From the NCBI GenBank assembly GCA_030146365.1, contig JASLBU010000064.1, forward strand, positions 1 through 7,447: a stretch of DNA of 7,447 nucleotides. The letters are read 5' to 3'. This DNA is from Candidatus Limnocylindria bacterium. Lineage in GTDB: Bacteria; Chloroflexota; Limnocylindria; QHBO01. The position numbers and the translations under genes were made by a program. This document shows, piece by piece, positions 1 to 4,708 of the stretch (within the stretch, counting starts at the first letter, position 1; every line of letters starts with the position of its first letter). A model generated the notes under the pieces. It saw nothing but the letters and a program-made list of their open reading frames with translations, ran no database searches and had not been told where the DNA came from.

Positions 1-1
1 T

Positions 2-22
2 AACTTGACAGTGGCGTAAGCG
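2..22 (+). repeat. 21-bp dispersed element, copy 1
   Basis: This copy reads AAC-T-TGACAGT-GG-CGT-AAGCG. It shares the frame AAC-K-TGACAGT-RR-(3 variable)-AAGCG with copies at 1016 and 1581. It lies about 110 bp before the arsR start and contains TTGACA (5-10), but no convincing -10 follows at the right distance. It may be a regulator site or a small dispersed repeat. Confidence 0.5.
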
Positions 23-80
23 GCCGTGCGTATCACTATGACTTTCGCCTGCGTGGGTCCCTGCCAAGCCGCTCACCGAC

Positions 81-109
81 TTGACGTGATTCGCATTGGC
101 GGTTAACGT
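81..109 (+). promoter_or_regulatory. Candidate sigma-70-type promoter of the ArsR operon
   Basis: A TTGACG hexamer at 81-86 is followed, after exactly 17 bp, by TAACGT at 104-109. The latter keeps the three most conserved -10 positions (T, A and final T). The -10 lies inside the first inverted repeat of the putative operator, so repressor binding would block polymerase. This is read by eye; no transcription start is known. Confidence 0.45.
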
Positions 110-134
110 CTTCGTTAATTAACGGAGGCGTTAC
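103..134 (+). promoter_or_regulatory. Tandem inverted-repeat operator abutting the arsR-type start codon
   Basis: Two 16-bp inverted repeats lie end to end. The first is TTAACG-TCTT-CGTTAA (103-118, perfect). The second is TTAACG-GAGG-CGTTAC (119-134, one terminal mismatch). Their junction forms the perfect 12-bp palindrome CGTTAATTAACG. The second repeat ends at the base before the ATG at 135, and its spacer with the preceding G supplies the GGAGG ribosome binding site (124-128). ArsR-family repressors usually bind such dyads at their own promoter, so autoregulation is inferred. Confidence 0.7.
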
Positions 135-473
135 ATGCCTGCAGACCAACTAGACCGCACATTCGCCGCCCTTGCCGACCCGATCCGCCGCGCCATCCTC
201 TCGAGTCTCGCGGAGGGCGATGCGACGGTGGGGGATCTCGCGGCCCCCCACGACGTAAGCCTGCCGGCGATCTCGCGTCACCTCAAGGTTCTGGAGCGGG
301 CGGGCCTCATCGAGCGGGGCAGGGATGCGCAATGGCGGCCGAGCCGCTTTGCCCCCGAACCGCTGCTCATGGCGCGCAGCTGGCTGGACGAACGGGCTCA
401 GGCGTGGGAGCGCCGGATGGACCGGCTTGATGCTCACCTCACAAGGACGTCGAAGGAGCAAACCAATGACTGA
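135..473 (+). CDS. ArsR-family winged-helix transcriptional regulator (non-metal type)
   Basis: A 112-residue protein of normal length for the ArsR/SmtB family, likely a dimeric DNA-binding repressor in the cytoplasm. The N-terminal helix has the typical F-x-A-L-A-D-P-x-R-R-x-I-L pattern (residues 10-22). The helix-turn-helix spans about residues 32-57, with recognition helix SLPAISRHLKVLERAGL (42-58), followed by the wing. There is no cysteine anywhere, so the classical CVC metal site is absent and metal sensing is unlikely. This fits the subfamily commonly paired with AHSA1/SRPBCC genes. The ATG at 135 has GGAGG six bases upstream. The stop overlaps the next gene by 8 bp, indicating one transcript and translational coupling. 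The target is probably its own promoter; the inducing signal is unknown. Confidence 0.9.
   Translation: MPADQLDRTFAALADPIRRAILSSLAEGDATVGDLAAPHDVSLPAISRHLKVLERAGLIERGRDAQWRPSRFAPEPLLMARSWLDERAQAWERRMDRLDAHLTRTSKEQTND
453..458 (+). promoter_or_regulatory. Ribosome binding site of the AHSA1/SRPBCC gene
   Basis: AAGGAG lies inside the end of the ArsR coding region, seven bases before the ATG at 466. It decides that start over an in-frame ATG further upstream at 325, whose extension would be a meaningless overlap with the ArsR frame. Confidence 0.75.
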
Positions 474-936
474 CACCACCCAGGCCAGCGTGACCGATGC
501 CGAACGCACCGTCCGGCTCCGCCGCCGTTTCGATGCGCCTCGCGAGGCGGTCTATCGCGCCTGGACGGACCCCGCCGAGGTCGCTGAGTGGTACGGGCCG
601 GACGGGTGGCGTGCGGACCGGGTCCGCGTTGATGGAGCCGTTGGGGGACGTTGGGAAGTAACGATGGTTCGCATCGACGATGGATTCCAGTTTCCGATTG
701 GCTATGAAATCCTGGAGCTGCACGAGCCGTCGCGCATCGTCCTCCGTCACACCGAGCACGACCCGGGCGGCGCCGAGGCCACGTTGGTCCAGGTCGACCT
801 CGTGGAGGACGGCGACGGCACCATCATGACGCTCAGTGACGGCCCGATGTCCGTAGATGGGAAGGATCTTGCCCTCAGTGGGTACGGCCAAGCGTTCGAG
901 AAGTTGGCGATCCGCCTGGGAGCTCGGCGCCAGTAG
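466..936 (+). CDS. AHSA1/SRPBCC-domain protein
   Basis: A 156-residue single-domain protein of the AHSA1 branch of the START/Bet v 1 (SRPBCC) superfamily, which forms a helix-grip fold around a hydrophobic cavity. The N-terminal signature is visible: basic strand, F-D-A-P-R-E-A-V-Y-R-A-W-T-D-P, then EWYGPDGW. The mid-region G-G-R-W-E-V strand, the Y-E-I-L-E-L strand with 'PSRIVLRHT', and the C-terminal helix around 'GYGQAFEKLA' also fit. It has no signal peptide or membrane segment. It overlaps the ArsR stop by 8 bp and has its own AAGGAG site. Such pairs are widespread; ligand and reaction are mostly unknown, so no enzymatic function is claimed. Derepression by loss of ArsR binding is the likely control. 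Confidence 0.88.
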   Translation: MTDTTQASVTDAERTVRLRRRFDAPREAVYRAWTDPAEVAEWYGPDGWRADRVRVDGAVGGRWEVTMVRIDDGFQFPIGYEILELHEPSRIVLRHTEHDPGGAEATLVQVDLVEDGDGTIMTLSDGPMSVDGKDLALSGYGQAFEKLAIRLGARRQ

Positions 937-1015
937 GCACGACAGCCGGTGCAAAGGTCTGCCGATGCCGACGTCTTGGGCACGCGGCGCCATAACGCCA
1001 TTCGTCTCAGAGCCG

Positions 1016-1036
1016 AACTTGACAGTGGGCCAAGCG
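1016..1036 (+). repeat. 21-bp dispersed element, copy 2
   Basis: This copy reads AAC-T-TGACAGT-GG-GCC-AAGCG, in the same orientation as copies 1 and 3. The first 14 bases match copy 1 without a mismatch. It sits in the short convergent gap between the AHSA1 stop (936) and the VOC stop (1059). That is an odd place for a promoter operator and argues for a repeat or mobile-type origin. Confidence 0.5.
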
Positions 1037-1058
1037 ACACTAGGCGTCCGCCTGGCGG

Positions 1059-1496
1059 TCAGGACGGCTGGATGAACATCCAGCGATGACCTTCTAGGTC
1101 CTCAGCGTTGTAGAGGCGGCCATATGGCTCATCCCGGATGGGCGTGAGAAGGCGAGCGCCAGCGGCGCGTGCGCGTTCGTGGTGAGCAACGACATCATCG
1201 ACCTCTACCTGCACGCCATCGATGACCCACGGCACACGTGACCAAGCCGCGGCCGCTTCACACGTTTCCCGATGTCGCTTCGGGCTCTGGTATTCCGGAG
1301 TCGGCGACGCCAGCATGATTCGGCCGTGGCCAGCCTCCAGCTCGGCGTGGGTAACGCTCCCGCTCGGATCGGTGTACCGCAAGCTGGTTTGCTCACGGAA
1401 ACCGAACGCTCGCTGGAGCCACGCAATCGCGGCTCCTGCGTCCTCGTAGGCAAGCATTGGGACGACGGGTGCGTGGGTCCCAACGGACGAATCCAT
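1059..1496 (-). CDS. VOC-family (glyoxalase/bleomycin-resistance-like) protein
   Basis: A 145-residue protein with the vicinal oxygen chelate fold, two beta-alpha-beta-beta-beta modules in one chain. The first module begins with P-M-L-A-Y-E-D-A-G-A-A-I-A-W-L and the typical 'RAFGF' after the first helix, then a 'THAELEAGHGRIML' strand with a potential metal-binding His. The second module ends in the classic Y-G-R-L-Y-N-A-E-D-L-E-G-H-R-W-M-F signature, whose E and H are usual metal or cofactor positions (DPEGH in most relatives, here DLEGH). The ATG at 1496 was chosen because GAGGTG (1503-1508 in plus coordinates) lies six bases upstream and homology to the fold starts just after it. A longer in-frame ATG at 1598 would add unrelated sequence. 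The substrate cannot be deduced. It is converged upon by the AHSA1 gene. Confidence 0.85.
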   Translation of the reverse strand: MDSSVGTHAPVVPMLAYEDAGAAIAWLQRAFGFREQTSLRYTDPSGSVTHAELEAGHGRIMLASPTPEYQSPKRHRETCEAAAAWSRVPWVIDGVQVEVDDVVAHHERARAAGARLLTPIRDEPYGRLYNAEDLEGHRWMFIQPS

Positions 1497-1502
1497 GTCG
1501 GT

Positions 1503-1508
1503 CACCTC
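1503..1508 (-). promoter_or_regulatory. Ribosome binding site of the VOC gene
   Basis: On the minus strand this reads GAGGTG, six bases before the ATG at 1496. It supports that start over the upstream in-frame ATG at 1598. Confidence 0.65.
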
Positions 1509-1580
1509 GGTGTGCGGTTGCTGCACCACCGATTGTCCATCGACCGTCAGCCCAAGACAACGGCGCCTGCCAGTGGGATA

Positions 1581-1601
1581 AACGTGACAGTAACGCAAGC
1601 G
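1581..1601 (+). repeat. 21-bp dispersed element, copy 3
   Basis: This copy reads AAC-G-TGACAGT-AA-CGC-AAGCG, matching the shared frame of copies 1 and 2 at the 15 constant positions. It lies about 85 bp upstream of the VOC start, so on the minus strand it could act as an operator or promoter element of that gene. Confidence 0.5.
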
Positions 1602-1701
1602 TCATTGGGAGGTTCATCCCGCGGCGGCATTCGCGCGACTCGCCGCTGCTAGCCACCGCCGTCGGTGAAGCACCCGGATAGGCCATGAGGTCATAGCCGC
1701 T

Positions 1702-1721
1702 GGCGTCACTCCAGTGTCGCC
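1702..1721. repeat. 20-bp near-perfect dyad
   Basis: GGCG-T-CACT-CC-AGTG-T-CGCC pairs with itself over 4 + 4 bp with a single T/T mismatch and a two-base centre. The very short centre suits a protein-binding dyad better than an RNA hairpin. No T-run follows on either strand, so terminator function is doubtful. Confidence 0.35.
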
Positions 1722-1822
1722 CACCAACTCACTGATCCGGGCACGAAATGACTGCCATGACGGCTGTTGTTTGAGATTTGGGCGTTCCGCACCGCTGCAC
1801 CCAGCAGCCTCGGATCAGCGGC

Positions 1823-2215
1823 TCAGGGAGGCGGCTGCCAATCCTCAGGCAGCGGACCCGGAACGCCTGACCCACTGGCACCAGCGAAGCGCAGAACCGG
1901 CGACTGGCTGGAACGGGACATCGGCGATCCACTCATGGTCATCCGGCTCGCGGTCACGTAGAGCCGTGCGCGGCGGTCAGGATGATCGCCGTCAAGGCCG
2001 AGCTCCGCGAGGGTCGATTGGCCCGCGAAGGCGAGCTCCGTGTCAGCGGGAAAGCGGCAGTCAGGCGGCGCTTCCCCGAGCGAAGGCTCCGAAGCCGGCA
2101 ACGCGCAGCCGCAGATGAACGCCAGCAGCGCGACAGCACCCAAGACCCGCTGGTCAAGACGGCCCGCAGCCCGGCCGACGAAGGTGGCCGTCCCGGTTCT
2201 CCGACCAGCCGGCAT
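1823..2215 (-). CDS. Small putative lipoprotein A (paralogue of the one at 4709-5083)
   Basis: A 130-residue predicted exported protein. A hydrophobic stretch at about residues 24-36 ends in I-C-G-C37, an acceptable but weak lipobox; the n-region is long (about 23 residues). The core P-S-L-G-E-A-P-P-D-C-R-F-P-A-D-T-E-L-A-F, then STL--LGL, LYVTA and terminal P-E-D-W matches lipoprotein B in the same order, including a second conserved Cys (C53). The part between LYVTA and PEDW matches B poorly in this frame, while a neighbouring frame contains RRFC as in B, so a compensated frameshift is possible. It starts 21 bp after the stop of the heptad-repeat gene on the same strand, so both probably share a transcript. 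No known family or function is recognised. The start is uncertain. Confidence 0.6.
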   Translation of the reverse strand: MPAGRRTGTATFVGRAAGRLDQRVLGAVALLAFICGCALPASEPSLGEAPPDCRFPADTELAFAGQSTLAELGLDGDHPDRRARLYVTASRMTMSGSPMSRSSQSPVLRFAGASGSGVPGPLPEDWQPPP

Positions 2216-2236
2216 CGCGGTCTCGCCCTCGATGGC

Positions 2237-2632
2237 TCAGCGGCGCCGACGATCGGCGGCATTAGTCCGCATGCTCGACGCCGCTGCACGCTTCTCCCCG
2301 GCCCTTCTCCTTGCGGTCGCAGCGGCGGACCGCATCCCCCGAGTCACGCGTCGGCTCGCCGTGCCCGCGATCCGCAGCAAGCGTGACGTCATGGCCTCGG
2401 CGGCGTAGTCCACCTCACTGTCGCCCGCGAAGCGCCGACTCGCCATGCTCTCCTGCTCGTGCTGGGCCAGGTCCTGGTCGCGCCGGCCGTCCGCCGCGTC
2501 GCGGGCCGCAGCGGCCTCGTCCTCGTTCGCGGCAAACTGGTCGTCCCGCGACGCCCACTCGTCAGCGGCGGCAGCCGCCTCTTCCAGGTGGAGCACCGAC
2601 TCCTCTTCAGTGGCCTTCGTGGGCATTGTCAT
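2237..2632 (-). CDS. Small heptad-repeat protein, acidic N-half and Arg-rich C-half
   Basis: A 131-residue protein of unknown function. Residues 24-65 are six consecutive heptads, five starting with Asp and the last with Glu (DEWASRD, DQFAANE, DEAAAAR and so on), predicting an elongated helix or coiled coil. Residues 9-65 hold 18 acidic against 4 basic residues; residues 66-131 hold 18 basic against 6 acidic and end in four arginines. There is no signal peptide, membrane segment or Cys. The DQ-type heptads match those at the N-terminus of the divergent diguanylate cyclase at 3065. Starts at 2632 (MTMPTK) and 2626 are both possible; neither has a clear ribosome binding site. A longer frame to 2794 was not accepted because its extra residues are not repeat-like. 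A linker, nucleic-acid-binding or membrane-surface role is conceivable but unproven. Confidence 0.65.
   Translation of the reverse strand: MTMPTKATEEESVLHLEEAAAAADEWASRDDQFAANEDEAAAARDAADGRRDQDLAQHEQESMASRRFAGDSEVDYAAEAMTSRLLRIAGTASRRVTRGMRSAAATARRRAGEKRAAASSMRTNAADRRRR
2438..2563 (-). repeat. Six-heptad coding repeat in the small protein
   Basis: Residues 24-65 of the minus-strand protein fall into six units of exactly seven codons with an acidic residue at the first position each time (D24, D31, D38, D45, D52, E59). Gln follows in three units. The DNA itself is diverged between units, so this is a protein-level repeat. Confidence 0.65.
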
Positions 2633-2871
2633 GCACCGAGTGTAGGTATCGGCTGGCGTAAGCCGACCCGGACCTTCGGGTGCGTCGCCTTCACCCCGTC
2701 CCGCCCGCGGTTCCGCACGGTGCAGCGGGCGCCAGCGGCTCTCTTCTCCTGTCATTACAAGCGCGGTTCCGCTCGCGTCGCCACGCGCAAGCACCGCGCA
2801 TCACCGGAATGCTCGAGCACGGGCTGACCGCCACGTTCCGACCGGTGCCATTCCCGCCGGCCGACGAGCCG

Positions 2872-2886
2872 AGCAGTACTACTGCT
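2872..2886. repeat. 15-bp dyad AGCAGT-ACT-ACTGCT
   Basis: A perfect 6-bp inverted repeat with a 3-base centre lies about 40 bp before a candidate -10 element of the diguanylate cyclase gene. Position and size suit a regulator binding site; no regulator is identified. Confidence 0.35.
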
Positions 2887-2924
2887 GCCCCCGGACTTTG
2901 GGCAACTGGCAGCTCTGTACGCCG

Positions 2925-2933
2925 TGATACATT
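2925..2933 (+). promoter_or_regulatory. Candidate extended -10 promoter for the diguanylate cyclase unit
   Basis: TG-A-TACATT fits the extended -10 pattern TGnTATAAT with four of six hexamer matches. No good -35 lies 16-18 bp upstream, which extended -10 promoters can tolerate. Transcription would begin near 2940, just ahead of the small ORF at 2958. Confidence 0.3.
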
Positions 2934-2957
2934 GCGGGTCCATAAGAGGCCACGGAG

Positions 2958-3056
2958 ATGGCCGTTCGCGGCATGACGGTTGTCAGCGACTCCCCCGACT
3001 CCCCGGAGGCGGTGGGCGAACCGCACAACGACGCGCAGAGCGCAGCGGTCCTGTGA
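2958..3056 (+). CDS. Possible 32-residue leader ORF upstream of the diguanylate cyclase
   Basis: A short frame starts at ATG 2958 (second ATG at 2973) and stops with TGA at 3054-3056. The peptide begins MAVRGMTVVSDSPDSPEAVG and is rich in Ser, Asp, Pro and Ala, much like the disordered leaders of GGDEF proteins. GGAG lies directly before the first ATG, too close to be ideal, and about 15 bases before the second. Its stop overlaps a GTG (3053) in the diguanylate cyclase frame as GTGA, the classic arrangement for translational coupling. It could instead be chance or a frameshifted N-terminus of the downstream protein. Confidence 0.3.
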   Translation: MAVRGMTVVSDSPDSPEAVGEPHNDAQSAAVL

Positions 3057-3064
3057 GACACCAC

Positions 3065-4090
3065 ATGGGCAGCACGTCAGCCGACGCGGCCGCCCAGGCC
3101 GTGGACTCCGACGCGGACCAGACGCTGTCGGATGCGGATCAGACTGCGGCGGACGAGGACACATCGGCCTTGGAGCAGGATCAGGCAAGCTCCGAGCAGG
3201 ACCAGGAGCTATCCGACCGGGATCAGGCAACCGCTGACCGGGAGGATGCCGAGGGTCACAGCCCCCGAGACGACGAGGCTTTCCGCGAGTCGCGCGCCGA
3301 CCGCGCCGAAGTTTCGGACCAGCGCGATGCGACGCACATGCAGCGAGAACGCCGTGGACAGCGCCGCAGCTCGACTAACCAATCCCGCGATGCCGTGGCC
3401 GTTCGGCGTGACGAGCGAGCGGCCCTGCGTGACGCCGAGGCGGCGCTCGTGGAGTTGGCCATTGCGCGGGTCGATCCGGCGTTGGCCCGCAAGCTCCAGG
3501 ATCTGCGACAGCAGGCAACTGCGGATCGGGCCGAAGCGGCTCGCGATCGTGCGCGCGCGGCGCGCGACCGGGCAGCGAACGATCGACATCGGGCGCGCCT
3601 CGAGGCCGAGCTGATGCAGGCGCACATCGATGAGCTGACCGGCACATACCGGCGCGCGATGGGGCGGACCGCGCTGGCGCAGGAGATCGACCGGGCGCGA
3701 CGCGGCGATGGCCAGTTCGTCGTCGCGTTCGTGGACGTCGACGGTCTCAAGGACATCAACGACCGGGACGGCCACCACGCCGGGGACCTCGCCCTCAAGG
3801 CGGTCGCGTCGGCGGTGCGGCGGCGGCTCCGGTCCTTCGATCCGGTGCTGCGCTACGGTGGCGACGAATTTGTGGCGGGCATGGGCGGAGTTGCCATCGA
3901 AGAGGCGCAGCAGCGGTTCGACCTGATCGCTCAGGCCCTCCGCAGCGACCATGGGATCAGCATCAGCGTCGGTGTGGCCAGCCTGGCGCCGGGCGAGTCG
4001 GTCGACGAGCTCATCGAGCGAGCCGACGGGGCACTCACCCGGCAGCGACGACATCACCGCATCGGAAACGAAGCCGAGGGCTCCGGATGA
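3065..4090 (+). CDS. Soluble GGDEF diguanylate cyclase with N-terminal DQ-heptad and coiled-coil stalk
   Basis: A 341-residue cytoplasmic protein predicted to make cyclic di-GMP from two GTP as a dimer. Residues 18-59 are six heptads starting with Asp, mostly Asp-Gln (DQTLSDA, DQTAADE and so on). A charged helical region follows, with a second heptad series DRAEAAR/DRARAAR/DRAANDR/HRARLEA at 154-181 leading into the GGDEF domain (about 186-335). Catalytic features are intact: DELTG (189-193), the metal-site strand V-D-V-D-G-L-K-D-I-N-D (223-233), GHHAGD (236-241) and GGDEF (265-269). The inhibitory I-site RSFD (256-259) lies exactly five residues before GGDEF, so product inhibition is expected. 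The usual ALYxAK near the end is ALTRQR here. There is no membrane segment or sensor domain. The start may be ATG 3065 or GTG 3053 (coupled to the small upstream ORF); neither has a strong ribosome binding site. Confidence 0.88.
   Translation: MGSTSADAAAQAVDSDADQTLSDADQTAADEDTSALEQDQASSEQDQELSDRDQATADREDAEGHSPRDDEAFRESRADRAEVSDQRDATHMQRERRGQRRSSTNQSRDAVAVRRDERAALRDAEAALVELAIARVDPALARKLQDLRQQATADRAEAARDRARAARDRAANDRHRARLEAELMQAHIDELTGTYRRAMGRTALAQEIDRARRGDGQFVVAFVDVDGLKDINDRDGHHAGDLALKAVASAVRRRLRSFDPVLRYGGDEFVAGMGGVAIEEAQQRFDLIAQALRSDHGISISVGVASLAPGESVDELIERADGALTRQRRHHRIGNEAEGSG
3116..3241 (+). repeat. Six 21-bp heptad codon repeats in the diguanylate cyclase N-terminus
   Basis: Six units of exactly 21 bp, each beginning GAC or GAT and five of them encoding Asp-Gln first, cover residues 18-59. 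Unit similarity is also visible in DNA (several begin GATCAG), indicating tandem duplication followed by divergence. Confidence 0.75.
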
Positions 4091-4115
4091 GCCACCGGGC
4101 AGTAGCGTCGCTCCG

Positions 4116-4136
4116 AGCCGTCGCGACGTGACGGCT
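4116..4136. terminator. Convergent-gap hairpin, possible bidirectional terminator
   Basis: AGCCGTC (4116-4122) pairs perfectly with GACGGCT (4130-4136) around a 7-base loop. It lies in the 54-bp gap between the diguanylate cyclase stop and the DUF1801 stop, where a bidirectional terminator is expected. No T-run follows on either strand, so it would be a non-canonical terminator. Confidence 0.45.
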
Positions 4137-4144
4137 GCACGTGC

Positions 4145-4621
4145 CTAGCTGACGGCCTGCTTGACCAGCTCGCCGATCCGCTTTTCATCGGCGGCGGTCA
4201 GGTTCGTCAATGCCCAGGACGTGGGCCACATGGCACCGTCGTCGAGTTTCGCCACGTCGTTGAAGCCGAAGGTCGCGTAGCGCGCCTTGAACTTGTCCGC
4301 AGCCTGGAAGAAGCAAACGACCTTGCCGTCCTTGGCATACGCGGGCATTCCGTACCAGGTCTTCGGAGACAGCTCCGGCGCGACCGCGGTCACGACGGCG
4401 TGAATCCGCTCGGCCATGGTGCGGTCGGCCTCCGGCATCTCCGCGATCTTCGCCAGGACGTCTGCCTCGCCGTCCGCCTTGCCGGTGCCACCCCGGCGCT
4501 TGGCCGTCTTGAGCTCCGCAGCGTGCTCCTTCATCGCCGCGCGTTCCTCGTCGGTCCAGCCTTCTGACGCGGTGGCCCGCGAGCCCACGGCTTTGGCGGC
4601 CTTTTTCTTCGTGTCGGTCAT
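4145..4621 (-). CDS. DUF1801-domain (YdhG-like) protein
   Basis: A 158-residue protein. The first 50 or so residues are Lys/Ala-rich and probably disordered (starting MTDTKKKAAKAVGSR). The rest resembles the DUF1801 fold: 'IAEMPEADRTMAERIHAVVTAVAPELSPKTWYGMPAYAKDG' in two parts, with the hallmark W-Y-G-M-P-A-Y, then K-V-V-C-F-F-Q and a 'KARYATFGF' strand, ending in a helix near 'EKRIGELVKQA'. Members include a proposed iron chaperone of Bacillus, but most are uncharacterised, so no role is asserted. There is no signal peptide. The ATG at 4621 has AGAGAGGA about 10 bases upstream, a little far. It follows lipoprotein B on the same strand after 87 bp and may be cotranscribed or have its own promoter. 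Confidence 0.82.
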   Translation of the reverse strand: MTDTKKKAAKAVGSRATASEGWTDEERAAMKEHAAELKTAKRRGGTGKADGEADVLAKIAEMPEADRTMAERIHAVVTAVAPELSPKTWYGMPAYAKDGKVVCFFQAADKFKARYATFGFNDVAKLDDGAMWPTSWALTNLTAADEKRIGELVKQAVS

Positions 4622-4708
4622 TACGGCGGTTCCTCTCTTGGCGATCTCCGTCGGTCAAGCACGATGCTAGTGAGGCCCGGACGCGGCAACTTCTCGAAAC
4701 CTGCTCGA

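Larger units (their letters stand above)
1497..1822. other. 326-bp intergenic region upstream of the VOC gene
   Basis: No convincing protein-coding gene lies between the VOC start and the lipoprotein A stop; the open frames are short, without ribosome binding sites or family features. The stretch holds copy 3 of the 21-bp element (1581-1601), a 6-bp-stem dyad GCGGCG/CGCCGC (1621-1626 with 1641-1646), and a near-perfect dyad at 1702-1721. It should contain the VOC promoter and the end of the lipoprotein A transcript, but neither could be pinned down. Confidence 0.6.
2633..2957. other. Divergent intergenic region between the heptad protein and the diguanylate cyclase
   Basis: No credible gene was found over about 325 bp. 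The stretch should contain promoters in both directions. It holds two adjacent small hairpins near the minus-strand start (CGGCT/AGCCG at 2650-2665 and ACCCG/CGGGT at 2667-2682), the dyad AGCAGT-ACT-ACTGCT at 2872-2886, and an extended -10-like TGATACATT at 2925-2933 on the plus strand. The first hairpin includes GGCGTAAG, resembling the tail of the 21-bp element. Confidence 0.5.

Noticed and set aside
1..1601. Integron cassettes with attC sites at the three 21-bp elements
   Set aside because: The elements lack the paired GTTRRRY/RYYYAAC ends and long imperfect palindrome of attC, the genes do not share one orientation, and no integrase is present.
2633..2794. N-terminal extension of the heptad-repeat protein to 2794
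   Set aside because: The added residues are irregular and Arg/Pro/Gly-rich, show no heptads, and no ribosome binding site precedes the start. ATG 2632 or 2626 is preferred.
2680..2976. Plus-strand open frame of 98 codons in the divergent intergenic region
   Set aside because: No ribosome binding site, low-complexity Arg/Pro/Ala composition and no recognisable family; likely chance in GC-rich DNA.
3116..3241. CRISPR or other DNA-level repeat array
   Set aside because: The 21-bp periodicity is in-frame coding for heptads, the units are diverged, and there are no spacers.
3209..4057. Minus-strand open frame of 282 codons
   Set aside because: It is wholly antisense to the diguanylate cyclase, whose motifs are intact; long antisense frames are expected at this GC content.
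4137..4144. GCACGTGC palindrome next to the DUF1801 stop
   Set aside because: A perfect 8-bp palindrome is easily produced by chance here and has no promoter context.
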